64,000 bases of DNA from Oscillospiraceae bacterium (GCA_015067835.1 SVLS01000001.1:117007-181006); one strand, 5' to 3'. Shown: positions 8,853 to 16,489, counted from the stretch's first letter. Translations and numbers: made by a program. The notes: generated from the sequence alone by a model not told the origin.

Positions 8853-9076
8853 CCATCGTTTCGGTATCGGACAAACGGTATGATGGAGAGCCACAAGCGC
8901 CGTTTTTGCCGTTTCCAATAGCGCTGCTCGCTGCCGTCTGTTCTGCCGATCTCACTGTTCAAGTATTTCAGTTCGCCACTAAAGTCATTCAGCCATATTG
9001 CGAATTTCACGATCAATGCAAAGCCGAATATACCGCCGAACAATGCGATCATTATCCATAATTCTTTATCTTCCAT
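8849..9076 (-). CDS. small membrane protein in the matrix operon
   Basis: This 75-residue protein has one hydrophobic segment (WIMIALFGGIFGFALIVKFA), followed by a charged tail rich in arginine and lysine (WKRQKRRLW) and a second weakly hydrophobic stretch. I recognise no family. Its stop overlaps the start of the next gene by four bases (ATGA), which argues that it is real and co-translated with that TasA-like membrane protein. The ribosome binding site is weak. Confidence 0.55.
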   Translation of the reverse strand: MEDKELWIMIALFGGIFGFALIVKFAIWLNDFSGELKYLNSEIGRTDGSEQRYWKRQKRRLWLSIIPFVRYRNDG

Positions 9077-9118
9077 TTGCCGGAGTCACTCTTTTCTTTG
9101 CCACAGGGATTTGCCTTC

Positions 9119-9187
9119 CGGCAATCAAAAGGTACAAGCACGACTTATACCCTTTGATTGCCGCCTAACTCCCCGAGGGGAGTTAGG
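9119..9187 (-). repeat. intergenic double-hairpin element, copy 3
   Basis: GGCAATCAAAAGG (9120-9132) pairs with CCTTTGATTGCC (9151-9162), followed by CCTAACTCCCC-ga-GGGGAGTTAGG (9164-9187). Copies 1 and 3 are also bordered by the decamer GGACGGACTT. It directly follows the stop of the 9202-10716 gene. Confidence 0.8.
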
Positions 9188-9201
9188 ACGGACTTGAATA
9201 A

Positions 9202-10716
9202 TTACTTTACTGTTACCTTTGCAGTGTCTGTAACCAAATCTGCAATGTTGGCTTCGGTCAAAGCAACGCCGTTCAAGGTGCAGTTTTCGAAGGTCACGTC
9301 AGCTCTCGGGTCGAGAGTATAGCCAGCCTCGAACTCGCAGCCCACGAAGGTGGTAGGAGCGTAGGGACGGCAGTATGCATAGCCGTTGCCTTCGCCGAAT
9401 TTGCAATTTTCGAACTTGGCATTACCGAGAGTTGCAGCATAGGAAGTCCAGCCGTTGAAGGTGGAGTTGTATGCTTCAAAATTCTGGTTCATACCCTGGT
9501 CGCAAGAAATGGTGTAAGTAGTTCCGTCAATGATAACGTTTTCAAGAACTACCGGCTCGGAGTGACTGCTGTTGTGGTTGATGAAGATACCGCGGAAGGA
9601 GCCGGTAACGGTGAGGTTCTTGATCAGGCCGCCGGTGGTGTTGATACCGGAGTCCCAAGTGCCGCCTGCGCCCTTGATGTCCAGGGTGTTGCCGTTGCCG
9701 TCGATGGTCTGACCGTTCTTAACGTTGATACCGGTAGTACCGTAAGCATTGCTCATGCCGGCGGGGTCGATCTTAACGTCATCGTTGAGGACCACGTCCT
9801 TACCGCTTTCAAGCGCTTCAACGAGTCCGTCAGCGTCTTCAACAACGGCGGGGATCTTTACGCCGCCAGCCCAAGGATGGTTGTCGGTGGTGATGTCACC
9901 GAAGCCAGCGTTCAGAGCGGCCTCAGCATTGGCAAAGCCGGCAGCCTGAACAGCCTGGGAAACAACAAGGATATCGTAAGTGCCATTGCCGTTGCCGTCG
10001 ATCTTCTCAACGTCTTCGTTGGTAGCAGAAGCCGTCATATAAACCTGAGCAAGGCTGGGATAAGTAGTGTCGCCTGCGGGAAGAACGCCGTTTTCATGAA
10101 CGCCGCCCAGAGCCTTTGCACCGTTGTAGACATACTCGATGATATAGTAGTTGTTTCCATCGATCTCAACAATACCGATATCGGTTACTTTCCAAACGCC
10201 TTGATCCGTCATAAAGCTGCTGGTCTTGATAACTTCATCAAATCTAGCCTCAGTCAAAGAACCGATTTCCATAGCGATAATCGTACGCACGTACGCATCG
10301 GTCTTGCCGGTGTTTTCCACGGTCACAAACTTATCCTGAGCGTTCTTGGAGTCGAATACCTGCATTCCGCCGTAGGAGTCAACCTGAGACATCCGGACTA
10401 AGGTATTGTCCCAATCACCAGCGCCAAAGTTATAAGGATTGCCGTTGGCATCGAGCTCAGTGGCGGGCAGCAGCGGCTTAGCCTGAGTGAAGTCCTTCAG
10501 CACATAGCTGGTTACATTGTCAATGGTGTCGGTAGCAAAGGTACCGTCAGCGTTCACAACACGCTCATACTCGTGCTGCTCGATCTTTACGTTGCCGAGG
10601 GTCATTACGTTGACATCGCTGTCATCGTCTTGCAGGTAAGCCACGGTGCCGCCGATTGCGAGAGCCGCAACGAGGACGAGGCTGAGACCTGACAAAAGAA
10701 TGTTTTTCAGTTTCAT
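9202..10716 (-). CDS. TasA/CalY-like matrix protein
   Basis: This 504-residue protein starts MKLKNILLSGLSLVLVA and has the SipW-type signal end (LAIGGTVAYLQDDDSD, then VNVMTLGNV). Residues 30-280 closely match the TasA-like domain of the 6068-7957 product (YERVVNADGT, SQVDSYGGMQVF, NTGKTDAYVRTI, KIDGNGNGTYDILVVSQAV). Residues from about 300 on form a separate region with repeated N-x-T-F and E-N-x-x-F turns (FENCKFGEG, FVGCEFEAG, FENCTLNGV) typical of a right-handed beta-helix. It is expected to be secreted and to form extracellular fibres or matrix with its neighbours. Confidence 0.85.
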   Translation of the reverse strand: MKLKNILLSGLSLVLVAALAIGGTVAYLQDDDSDVNVMTLGNVKIEQHEYERVVNADGTFATDTIDNVTSYVLKDFTQAKPLLPATELDANGNPYNFGAGDWDNTLVRMSQVDSYGGMQVFDSKNAQDKFVTVENTGKTDAYVRTIIAMEIGSLTEARFDEVIKTSSFMTDQGVWKVTDIGIVEIDGNNYYIIEYVYNGAKALGGVHENGVLPAGDTTYPSLAQVYMTASATNEDVEKIDGNGNGTYDILVVSQAVQAAGFANAEAALNAGFGDITTDNHPWAGGVKIPAVVEDADGLVEALESGKDVVLNDDVKIDPAGMSNAYGTTGINVKNGQTIDGNGNTLDIKGAGGTWDSGINTTGGLIKNLTVTGSFRGIFINHNSSHSEPVVLENVIIDGTTYTISCDQGMNQNFEAYNSTFNGWTSYAATLGNAKFENCKFGEGNGYAYCRPYAPTTFVGCEFEAGYTLDPRADVTFENCTLNGVALTEANIADLVTDTAKVTVK

Positions 10717-10809
10717 AGGTCATCTTTCCTTTCAAAATAAGATAAAATTTGGTTATGTAACGGGTTGTCCCTTTACATCATGGATTTGTGCAGACATCCG
10801 TCTGCGGGA

Positions 10810-11445
10810 TCAGTTGTTACTTGCGCTGATGAGTGCCCAAGCTTCTGCGGCGGAGTCGATGGCATCGATGCTCATGTCGCGCTGCACAGCATAACCGGTG
10901 AATTTCATCGTGGGATAGTTGGAGCTGTTGAGCACTTGGAGCATTTCCAGCGTTACGCTGCACTTAACGGATACCTTGTCGTCCTTCAGCACAGAGAAGG
11001 TCTGCGCTTCAGAGCTATTGTCCACGGTACGGAAGTAAACGCCTGGAGCTTCCTGCAGAGCCGTCCAACCGTCAGCAATGGCATATTCGATGTAATCGCT
11101 GAGTGCCTTGTCGGTGGATTCCTCGATCTTCACAAATAGCCAGCAATCTTCGCTGTCGGCCAATACAGAGATCTTCGGGTCTTTCTCGATCACCTTGCCG
11201 GGGGTCATCTTGAAGTAGCGTCCGTCGCTCAGTTCCTCACCCTTTGTTTCTGTAAGGGTTATGCGGATATCGCCGTAGGTGAATACGTTAACGATGGGTT
11301 CGGTCGAGGTTATCAACCACGCAAGAGAGCCGCCGATCACGGAGAAGATCATGAGGCAGGCCATAAAGGACATAAGGGCTACCTTCAAGGCAGATCCTCT
11401 ACGGCGGTGACTGTGCTTGGGTGCAGAGTATTTTCCGCGATACAT
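10810..11445 (-). CDS. CalY/TasA-like secreted protein
   Basis: This 211-residue protein has a basic N terminus (KHSHRRRGSALK), a hydrophobic signal (VALMSFMACLMIFSVIGGSLAW) and then TSTEPIVNVFTYGDI, the junction typical of SipW-cognate signal peptides. The rest (PGKVIEKDPKISVLADSEDCWLFVKI) follows the camelysin/TasA pattern, in which a conserved proline-glycine and KDP precede a beta-sandwich. It is shorter than the two large paralogues and lacks an added domain. Its ribosome binding site GGAGG lies inside a 13-bp hairpin (see the regulatory entry), so translation may be controlled by folding or by upstream translation. Confidence 0.8.
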   Translation of the reverse strand: MYRGKYSAPKHSHRRRGSALKVALMSFMACLMIFSVIGGSLAWLITSTEPIVNVFTYGDIRITLTETKGEELSDGRYFKMTPGKVIEKDPKISVLADSEDCWLFVKIEESTDKALSDYIEYAIADGWTALQEAPGVYFRTVDNSSEAQTFSVLKDDKVSVKCSVTLEMLQVLNSSNYPTMKFTGYAVQRDMSIDAIDSAAEAWALISASNN

Positions 11446-11447
11446 AT

Positions 11448-11501
11448 TTCGTGTTCCTCCTTTCTTCAGTTTTTATATTTCAACAAGCGGAGGAACACGA
11501 A
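11448..11501 (-). promoter_or_regulatory. hairpin that hides a ribosome binding site
   Basis: TTCGTGTTCCTCC (11448-11460) is the exact complement of GGAGGAACACGAA (11489-11501). On the minus-strand transcript the 3' arm contains the GGAGG ribosome binding site of the 10810-11445 gene, and its ATG follows three bases after the stem. The loop is 28 nt. The helix would block initiation unless opened. Confidence 0.75.
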
Positions 11502-11527
11502 TTCATCCGTCTGTGTGAAACCATAGT

Positions 11528-12169
11528 TTATTTAGAGAATGCTGCCCAAGCTTCATCGGCATTGGCAAAGCCGGTTGCCTGAATTGCGTGAGCTTCAACG
11601 GAGATCTCCAGATCGGCGATGGTTGCAAGTTGCTCGCCGGTCATGGTGTTGGGGACGGTCACGGTGGTAAACAGGGGGGCAAGGGGCTCATCCGCATTCG
11701 CGCCAGCCTTGACGGTGGTGTGATAGCGGAATTCGTAGGTTGCGGTGTTCGCAGCATCGTCCACGTCGATCACGCGGGTGGTCAGCCACACGGTATCAAC
11801 CCAACCGCTGACGAAATTCTGAGGCAGGAAGGGATCGCCGAAGATCGCTACCAGCTCGTCATAGCAGTTGATGGTTACGAGCATACGCACGTAGGATTCC
11901 TCGCTACCCTCCAGGACAGTAACGGTGGGGTCTTTTGTATAGGTCTGACCGGGAATTAGATGATACGTATTGCCAGTATCGGTTCTGCCACCGATGGGTT
12001 CCCCTTTTTCGTTCACAATAGCTTCATCGAGCTTTAAGTGTACGTTTCCCACGGTGAATGTGTTGACAACCGAGGCAGTATCCTGCAAATAGGCAACGGT
12101 TCCGAGGATCGTGCCTACTACCAGGAGGACTGCGCACAGTGCCAATACGAGGGGTTTAGATCTTTTCAT
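11528..12169 (-). CDS. CalY/TasA-like secreted protein
   Basis: The start is ATG 12167-12169, nine bases after AAAGGAG; both lie inside the end of the sipW-like gene, so the two overlap. The 213-residue product begins MKRSKPLVLALCAVLLVVG, followed by ILGTVAYLQDTASVVNTFTVGNV, a textbook SipW-cognate signal. The body has LIPGQTYTKDPTVTVLEGSEESYVRMLVTI, the core pattern of camelysin/TasA-type matrix proteins, and ends AIQATGFANADEAWAAF, shared with the neighbours. Being next to the peptidase gene, it is likely a main substrate. Confidence 0.85.
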   Translation of the reverse strand: MKRSKPLVLALCAVLLVVGTILGTVAYLQDTASVVNTFTVGNVHLKLDEAIVNEKGEPIGGRTDTGNTYHLIPGQTYTKDPTVTVLEGSEESYVRMLVTINCYDELVAIFGDPFLPQNFVSGWVDTVWLTTRVIDVDDAANTATYEFRYHTTVKAGANADEPLAPLFTTVTVPNTMTGEQLATIADLEISVEAHAIQATGFANADEAWAAFSK

Positions 12170-12713
12170 TGTCGGATTCTCCTTTATGTTGATTTTTATT
12201 TTTTGACTTTTTATCATCGGTGACCGTATCCACGACCATCACGAAGAAAATAATGGCAAGTGCAGTGCCGATGGCAACGTAGAGTCCCGGCGGACGTTGG
12301 ATGTACATGGCCAAATGTCCAAGTAGCGGGATGCAGAAGATCACTTTACCTTCGACCTGTTCAAATTCTACGAGGCTGCCATCATAGTCATCGTTGTTGT
12401 CGCCCTTTGTGCGGAAGCGGACAATGCTCGGATCGTCCTCATCGGGGATGATCTCCTTGATCCGATGGGTAGCCGTGGTCTTTTCGGATATCCGGTAGGT
12501 GATCACGTCATCCACCTCCAACTTTGCCGGATCGACGTCCACAAGGTAGATCAATGAGCCTGTGGGATACTTCGGCTCCATCGACGGGGACAGAACCGTC
12601 AAAATATTAATACCGAAGATTCTGACACCAACAAGCAGAATGGCAAGAACAATAACCAAAGCAAGGAGCGTGTTGGAGGTGATCTTCAATGCCGTTTTCA
12701 ATTTTGGATTCAT
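12156..12713 (-). CDS. sipW: SipW-type signal peptidase I
   Basis: This 185-residue membrane protein has two membrane segments (about residues 12-35 and 145-165). The catalytic serine lies in TVLSPSMEPKYPTGSLI. At the place of the lysine of ordinary bacterial type I peptidases it has a histidine (TTATHRIKEI), the mark of the ER-type/SipW group. RFRTKGDNNDDYD is a further conserved box of the family. SipW enzymes cut signal peptides of TasA/CalY-type proteins, and the four SipW-type signals in this operon are the expected substrates. It lies directly before the first of them. Confidence 0.9.
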   Translation of the reverse strand: MNPKLKTALKITSNTLLALVIVLAILLVGVRIFGINILTVLSPSMEPKYPTGSLIYLVDVDPAKLEVDDVITYRISEKTTATHRIKEIIPDEDDPSIVRFRTKGDNNDDYDGSLVEFEQVEGKVIFCIPLLGHLAMYIQRPPGLYVAIGTALAIIFFVMVVDTVTDDKKSKNKNQHKGESDNEKI

Positions 12714-12737
12714 AGCTTTATTCGCTCACACTCACTT

Positions 12738-13325
12738 TCACGCCGAAGCGGTTTTGAAATACTGCTCAATGGATCGGTAAACCACTCGAAATACGTGTTC
12801 CGCATAAATATCCTCATTGGGCATTTGGTCGTTATGAACCTTCACGGCAAAATCAAGTACTACATTTAATATGTGGTTTAGGATCATCCACGTATCCGCC
12901 TCATCCTTGAAAGCATCCTGAAACTTACTTACAAGGGGCGCGTATCGCCGCTTGTGTGCTTCATAGGAATACTTTTGAAAATACGGCGAATAATAATAGC
13001 GAACAAAGGCGAGACACTTTTCTTTGTTGCCAAGCAGGAATTTCCAAATTGCCGTAAAGAACACCCTGCACCGCAGCTCGTACTCCAGCTCCGGCATATA
13101 CATGACTTCCACGTGCTGCATTGCCTTTGCCACGAGTTCTTCGTCCAGTTCCTCAAAGACGTGGGAAAGCAGCTCTTCTTTGTCCTTGAAAAAACGGTAA
13201 ATATATGCTTCGTTGATGTCCGTTCCCTTGACGATGGCCTTTGTCGTGGTTTTATCCATACCACTTTCTGCAATGACCGTGATTGTCCGATCAATCAGTC
13301 GGTTTCGCACATCGTAGTGCTTCAC
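12738..13325 (-). CDS. TetR/AcrR-family regulator
   Basis: This 195-residue protein has an N-terminal helix-turn-helix (ITVIAESGMDKTTTKAIVKGT, then INEAYIYRFFKDKEELLSHVF) of clear TetR type and an unrelated ligand-binding C terminus. It starts with GTG nine bases after AAAGGAGG. It is the first gene of the matrix operon and lies 24 bases before sipW, so it is probably an autoregulator or an operon repressor. No convincing promoter is seen between it and the inverted repeat at 13467, which fits a supply of promoter activity from the invertible segment. Confidence 0.85.
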   Translation of the reverse strand: MKHYDVRNRLIDRTITVIAESGMDKTTTKAIVKGTDINEAYIYRFFKDKEELLSHVFEELDEELVAKAMQHVEVMYMPELEYELRCRVFFTAIWKFLLGNKEKCLAFVRYYYSPYFQKYSYEAHKRRYAPLVSKFQDAFKDEADTWMILNHILNVVLDFAVKVHNDQMPNEDIYAEHVFRVVYRSIEQYFKTASA

Positions 13326-13466
13326 GGGAAATAGCCTCCTTTCTCTGCAAAGTTAAGCATTTGCTATTTTTGTAACAGAAAAATAGGCGGACAACTCCCC
13401 ATTCAGTCCATAAACCACGATTCTTGAACAATTACGAACCAACGAGGTTGCCAGCCTCACAACATA

Positions 13467-13486
13467 TTCGCAGAGTTCAACACTCT
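13467..13486 (+). repeat. left inverted repeat of the invertible segment
   Basis: TTCGCAGAGTTCAACACTCT is the exact reverse complement of 14919-14938. Within it, GCAGAGT-TCAAC-ACTCTGC (13470-13488) forms 7-bp inverted arms around a 5-bp spacer, which is the anatomy of a tyrosine-recombinase core site. Confidence 0.9.
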
Positions 13487-13497
13487 GCCGTATATGA

Positions 13498-13529
13498 GAA
13501 AAAGCCCCTTGGATAAAGGGCTTTTTCTT
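13498..13529 (-). terminator. terminator inside the invertible segment
   Basis: AAAAAGCCC-cttggataa-GGGCTTTTT, with T-rich ends on both strands. As drawn it ends transcripts of the recombinase gene before they reach the TetR-sipW operon. Confidence 0.85.
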
Positions 13530-13535
13530 ATATGG

Positions 13536-13555
13536 GACGGAGTTTTTTGACGGCG
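13536..13555 (+). repeat. direct repeat, left copy
   Basis: GACGGAGTTTTTTGACGGCG recurs as GACGGAACTTTTGACGGCG at 14760-14778, in the same orientation. The copies flank the recombinase gene and could be accessory (arm-type) binding sites. Confidence 0.6.
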
Positions 13556-13560
13556 TATAA

Positions 13561-14682
13561 TCAGAAACCTATTGCCGTGAGTTTGCTCATATTGCTTCTC
13601 TTTAGTTCCATGGATGAATGAACATATCGCTCTAATGTGATTTGGGGACTGGAATGACCTAATATCTCACTAAGAGATTTAATTTCAAAATCCACCTCAA
13701 CGCAACGAGTAGCAAAGGTGTGACGGAGTGTGTGAAAATGCACACCTTCCAGTCCGCACTTTGCAGTATAGCGCTCCAATTTGTATTGCATTGTTCTCGG
13801 CTCAATAAAGCGATCTGTTTCTCCCGTCAAAACAAATGCGGAAGGATTGCTGCAAAACATGGTTTTACATAGATTTACGGCATATTCCGTTAAGGGTATT
13901 ATTCGGACGGAGGTATCGCTTTTAGGCTCGCTGATAACAACTTTTGTTTTTGCGTCTCCATTCCCATCCAAATTCTGAAGGCGTTGCATCGTAGCTTTTA
14001 CCTTGATCGTTTGTTCCTTTATGGATACGTTTTCCCAACGCAAAGCACACACCTCCCCGATTCTCATACCGGTAACCAGTGCAAGAAGCACGCCGAATTT
14101 ACACTCATCCATATCTTCAAGCAAATATTTTACAAAACGGGTTTGTTCTTCAACGGACATAACCCGCATTTCATTTTTCGGAACCTTTGGATATGCAATC
14201 TCGATCATTGGCAATGGATCCGGGAACTGTCTGCTTGTGTATTTGATGACCGAATGGAGCATTGTCAGAATATCTTTTACGGTCTTAGGAGATAACTCTT
14301 CCTCATACAGCAGATCGTGGCTGAACTGCTCTACAATCAACGATGTCAGCGATTGCACAAGGCAACCTCCCAACCTGGGTTTAATATGTTTTTCAATAAT
14401 ACCGCTGTACTTTACATAGGTGGATTCCTTAATGCGGTTGCGATTGATCCGTAACCATTCATCACAATAGAACGCAAAACGCCGTTTGCGCGAAGTTGTT
14501 GCTATCGGTTTTTCCGTTAGCAACGCCGTCTTTGCCTGTGTTACCTTTTGCTTGGCTTCACGGTATGTTTTACCGTAGCAATAGCCGTACTTTGGTGTTC
14601 CGTCCGGGTGGTAGGCCTTAATATATCGCGCCTCCCACCGTTTGTCCTTACGTTTGTAGATGTTTTCGCCTTTTTTTGACAT
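13561..14682 (-). CDS. tyrosine recombinase (integrase family)
   Basis: This 373-residue protein has an N-terminal arm-binding part (KRKDKRWEARYIKAYHPDG), a SAM-like core-binding domain (about 70-160) and a full catalytic domain. All key residues are visible: arginine in TGMRIGEVCALRW, the HxxR box in HTLRHTFATR, histidine in LGHSSPQ and the nucleophile tyrosine in LERYVHSS. It lies wholly between perfect 20-bp inverted repeats whose core sites are in opposite orientation, so inversion of its own segment is the likely reaction. It starts after AAAGGAGG. Integration or excision of an element is the alternative role. Confidence 0.9.
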   Translation of the reverse strand: MSKKGENIYKRKDKRWEARYIKAYHPDGTPKYGYCYGKTYREAKQKVTQAKTALLTEKPIATTSRKRRFAFYCDEWLRINRNRIKESTYVKYSGIIEKHIKPRLGGCLVQSLTSLIVEQFSHDLLYEEELSPKTVKDILTMLHSVIKYTSRQFPDPLPMIEIAYPKVPKNEMRVMSVEEQTRFVKYLLEDMDECKFGVLLALVTGMRIGEVCALRWENVSIKEQTIKVKATMQRLQNLDGNGDAKTKVVISEPKSDTSVRIIPLTEYAVNLCKTMFCSNPSAFVLTGETDRFIEPRTMQYKLERYTAKCGLEGVHFHTLRHTFATRCVEVDFEIKSLSEILGHSSPQITLERYVHSSMELKRSNMSKLTAIGF

Positions 14683-14759
14683 AATGATGTCCTCCTTTAA
14701 TTATTGGGTATGTATTATTTTAAATAACAGATTTGATTTTTTCCCAAACAACAAGGTTG

Positions 14760-14778
14760 GACGGAACTTTTGACGGCG
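14760..14778 (+). repeat. direct repeat, right copy
   Basis: GACGGAACTTTTGACGGCG matches 13536-13555 at all but a few positions. See the left copy. Confidence 0.6.
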
Positions 14779-14879
14779 AATTTGTTTGTGAAAACGCCTA
14801 AATCGACCCGTTTCCGGGGTGAGATCTCCTTCTAAAATGTAAATTTTTGTGAAAATTCTGTTTGAATGCCTAAAACCTA

Positions 14880-14908
14880 TTGCAATTTCAAGAGTTTTGT
14901 GCTATAAT
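14880..14908 (+). promoter_or_regulatory. outward promoter of the invertible segment
   Basis: TTGCAA (14880-14885), a 17-bp spacer and a perfect TATAAT (14903-14908) form a strong housekeeping-type promoter. It reads rightwards out of the segment through the right inverted repeat. After inversion it would lie at about 13497-13525 on the minus strand and read into the TetR-sipW-tasA operon. Confidence 0.85.
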
Positions 14909-14918
14909 CAACGTCCGT

Positions 14919-14938
14919 AGAGTGTTGAACTCTGCGAA
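14919..14938 (-). repeat. right inverted repeat of the invertible segment
   Basis: AGAGTGTTGAACTCTGCGAA, the exact reverse complement of 13467-13486. The core GTAGAGT-GTTGA-ACTCTGC (14917-14935) has the spacer GTTGA, the complement of TCAAC in the left site, so the two sites point in opposite directions. Confidence 0.9.
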
Positions 14939-14981
14939 AAAAGTTCAATATTTTATCATAGTGCGTTATATGTTTTCAAGG

Positions 14982-15012
14982 GATGCTGTCTGATTGGATG
15001 GCATCTTTTTTC
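14982..15012 (+). terminator. terminator after the outward promoter
   Basis: GATGC-(14 nt)-GCATC followed by TTTTTTC. It lies about 70 bases downstream of the expected start of transcription and would end the transcript in the present orientation. Confidence 0.6.
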
Positions 15013-15054
15013 GTTCAGAAGATGAAACATGGCAATCTAAAAAGCAAGAAAAAC

Positions 15055-15095
15055 GCCAACATTGAAAGCTTCTCTACTTTCGATGTTGGCTTTTT
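15055..15095 (+). terminator. second terminator, possibly bidirectional
   Basis: GCCAACAT-t-GAAAG, an 11-nt loop and CTTTC-g-ATGTTGGC form a long stem followed by TTTTT. It backs up the first terminator and also lies downstream of the int remnant on the minus strand. Confidence 0.85.
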
Positions 15096-15247
15096 CGGCG
15101 ATAGTCAATATGAATTTCTATAGTTCGGTCTTATGCTGCGGATATAGATTTAGCCTGCTGTGTGCAATGCTTCCGTAGAATTTAATGTTTTTTTGATTGA
15201 TTTCGTAACGAAAATTTTCGCGTTTGCGATTCGATAATATGTTTTGT

Positions 15248-16489
15248 TTATGCTGAAAGACAATGGTACAAAATCAAGTGGCTTTGCCTATTCAACGTAT
15301 TTGTGTTACTATTTTTGATACTCACAGTTACGCTGATATCACTGTGACCCATGATATACTGCAGCGTCTTGGGATTCATTCCGGACTTTGCCATGTTGGA
15401 GCAGAAAGTGTGCCGACACACATGGGGTGTGATCTTCGGCAGCTGCACGCGGTAGGTCTTGTTGTACTTGGCAATCACATGCTCCATGTACTTCTCCCAG
15501 TGAAGCGCCACCATCGGCATATCGTTCTTGTCCAGGCAGGGGAAACCTGCATGGCCATCGATCATTGGCTCTTTCCGCGGCTTCTTCCGGTTCTTGATGA
15601 TTCTGCGGAAGCACATAGCCACCTCGTCGGTCATCGGCACATAGCGCACACCTTTTTCCGTCTTCGGCTCCTGGATCACATACTTCATTTCGCTTGTGCG
15701 CTGAAGCTGATGATCTACATGGATCCGGTTTTGGTCGAACTCGATATCCGACATGGTAAGACCGCAAAATTCGGAAATGCGGAGTCCTGTGTGGAACAGG
15801 ATGTAGAAGGCATCGTAATACTTATTGTAGTATTTGTCCTCCTTCACGAAGTTCAGGAAATCCCGCTGCTGCTTCCGGGTGATCGCCTCCCGGGTCACAG
15901 AGTCATTCACAATGACCGATGCCAGTTCAAATCCAAAAGGATTCTTTTGGATCAAGTCATCGTCAACCGCCAGCTGAAAGGCAGGTCTCAGTACCCCTCG
16001 GATGGAATGAATGGTGCTGTAGCTTTTGCCGTCATTCTGTTGCAGCTTGATCAGCCAAAGCTTTGCATCGGAAAGCCGAACCTTATCAATGCGAAGCTGA
16101 CCAAAGGGATCTTTCTTCAGTATGTTGGTTACGGTCTTGTAACCGGCTTTGGTGTTGGGTCGAACACCGGTCTTTACCGACAGATATTTCTCCACCAGTT
16201 CCAGTACGGTGTAGTTGCCACCTTTGGTCACGATGTGGTCAAAGAGGTCTGCTTGGATCTGCCGTTCTTTTTCCCGTAAAGACAGTTCAGGCTTCTTACC
16301 CTTCGGCATCCGGTCATTCTTATCCAGCCGCCAACTGTACACATTATTCTCTTGTGCGTTCTCATCGATATAGCGGTAACGATACCTCCCGTCAGCACGC
16401 TGGTACTCTGCTTCACGGAGAATGCGATTGCGATTATCGCGTCTCCTTTCTTCAAGGAGAGCCAAACTTGCGCAACAATTATAGCACAA
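15248..16489 (-). pseudogene. int: Tn916-type integrase lacking its catalytic tyrosine
   Basis: The N-terminal part (EERRRDNRNRILREAEYQ, GRYRYRYIDENAQENNVYSW) and the catalytic boxes (HTGLRISEFCGLT, TPHVCRHTFCSNMAKSGMNP, LQYIMGHSDISVT) match the Tn916/Tn1545 integrase family. After ISVT, where family members continue with a short sequence holding the nucleophile tyrosine (such as LNYYAH), this frame reads VSIKNSNTNTLNRQSHLI and ends without it. The protein is therefore probably inactive, through frameshift or loss of the element end. No good start codon with a ribosome binding site is visible; the given TTG is only the longest frame. A TATAAT overlaps the start region. Confidence 0.75.

Larger units (their letters stand above)
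14683..15247. other. non-coding stretch with promoter, recombination site and terminators
   Basis: No gene is seen. From left to right it holds a direct repeat (14760-14778), a strong plus-strand promoter (14880-14908), the right inverted repeat (14919-14938) and two plus-strand terminators (14982-15012 and 15055-15095). The remainder, 15096-15247, is AT-rich without a clear signal. Confidence 0.8.

Noticed and set aside
13561..14682. Recombinase as an ordinary prophage or ICE integrase
   Set aside because: No element genes lie inside its flanking repeats, and the sites are inverted rather than direct, which favours inversion; not fully excluded.
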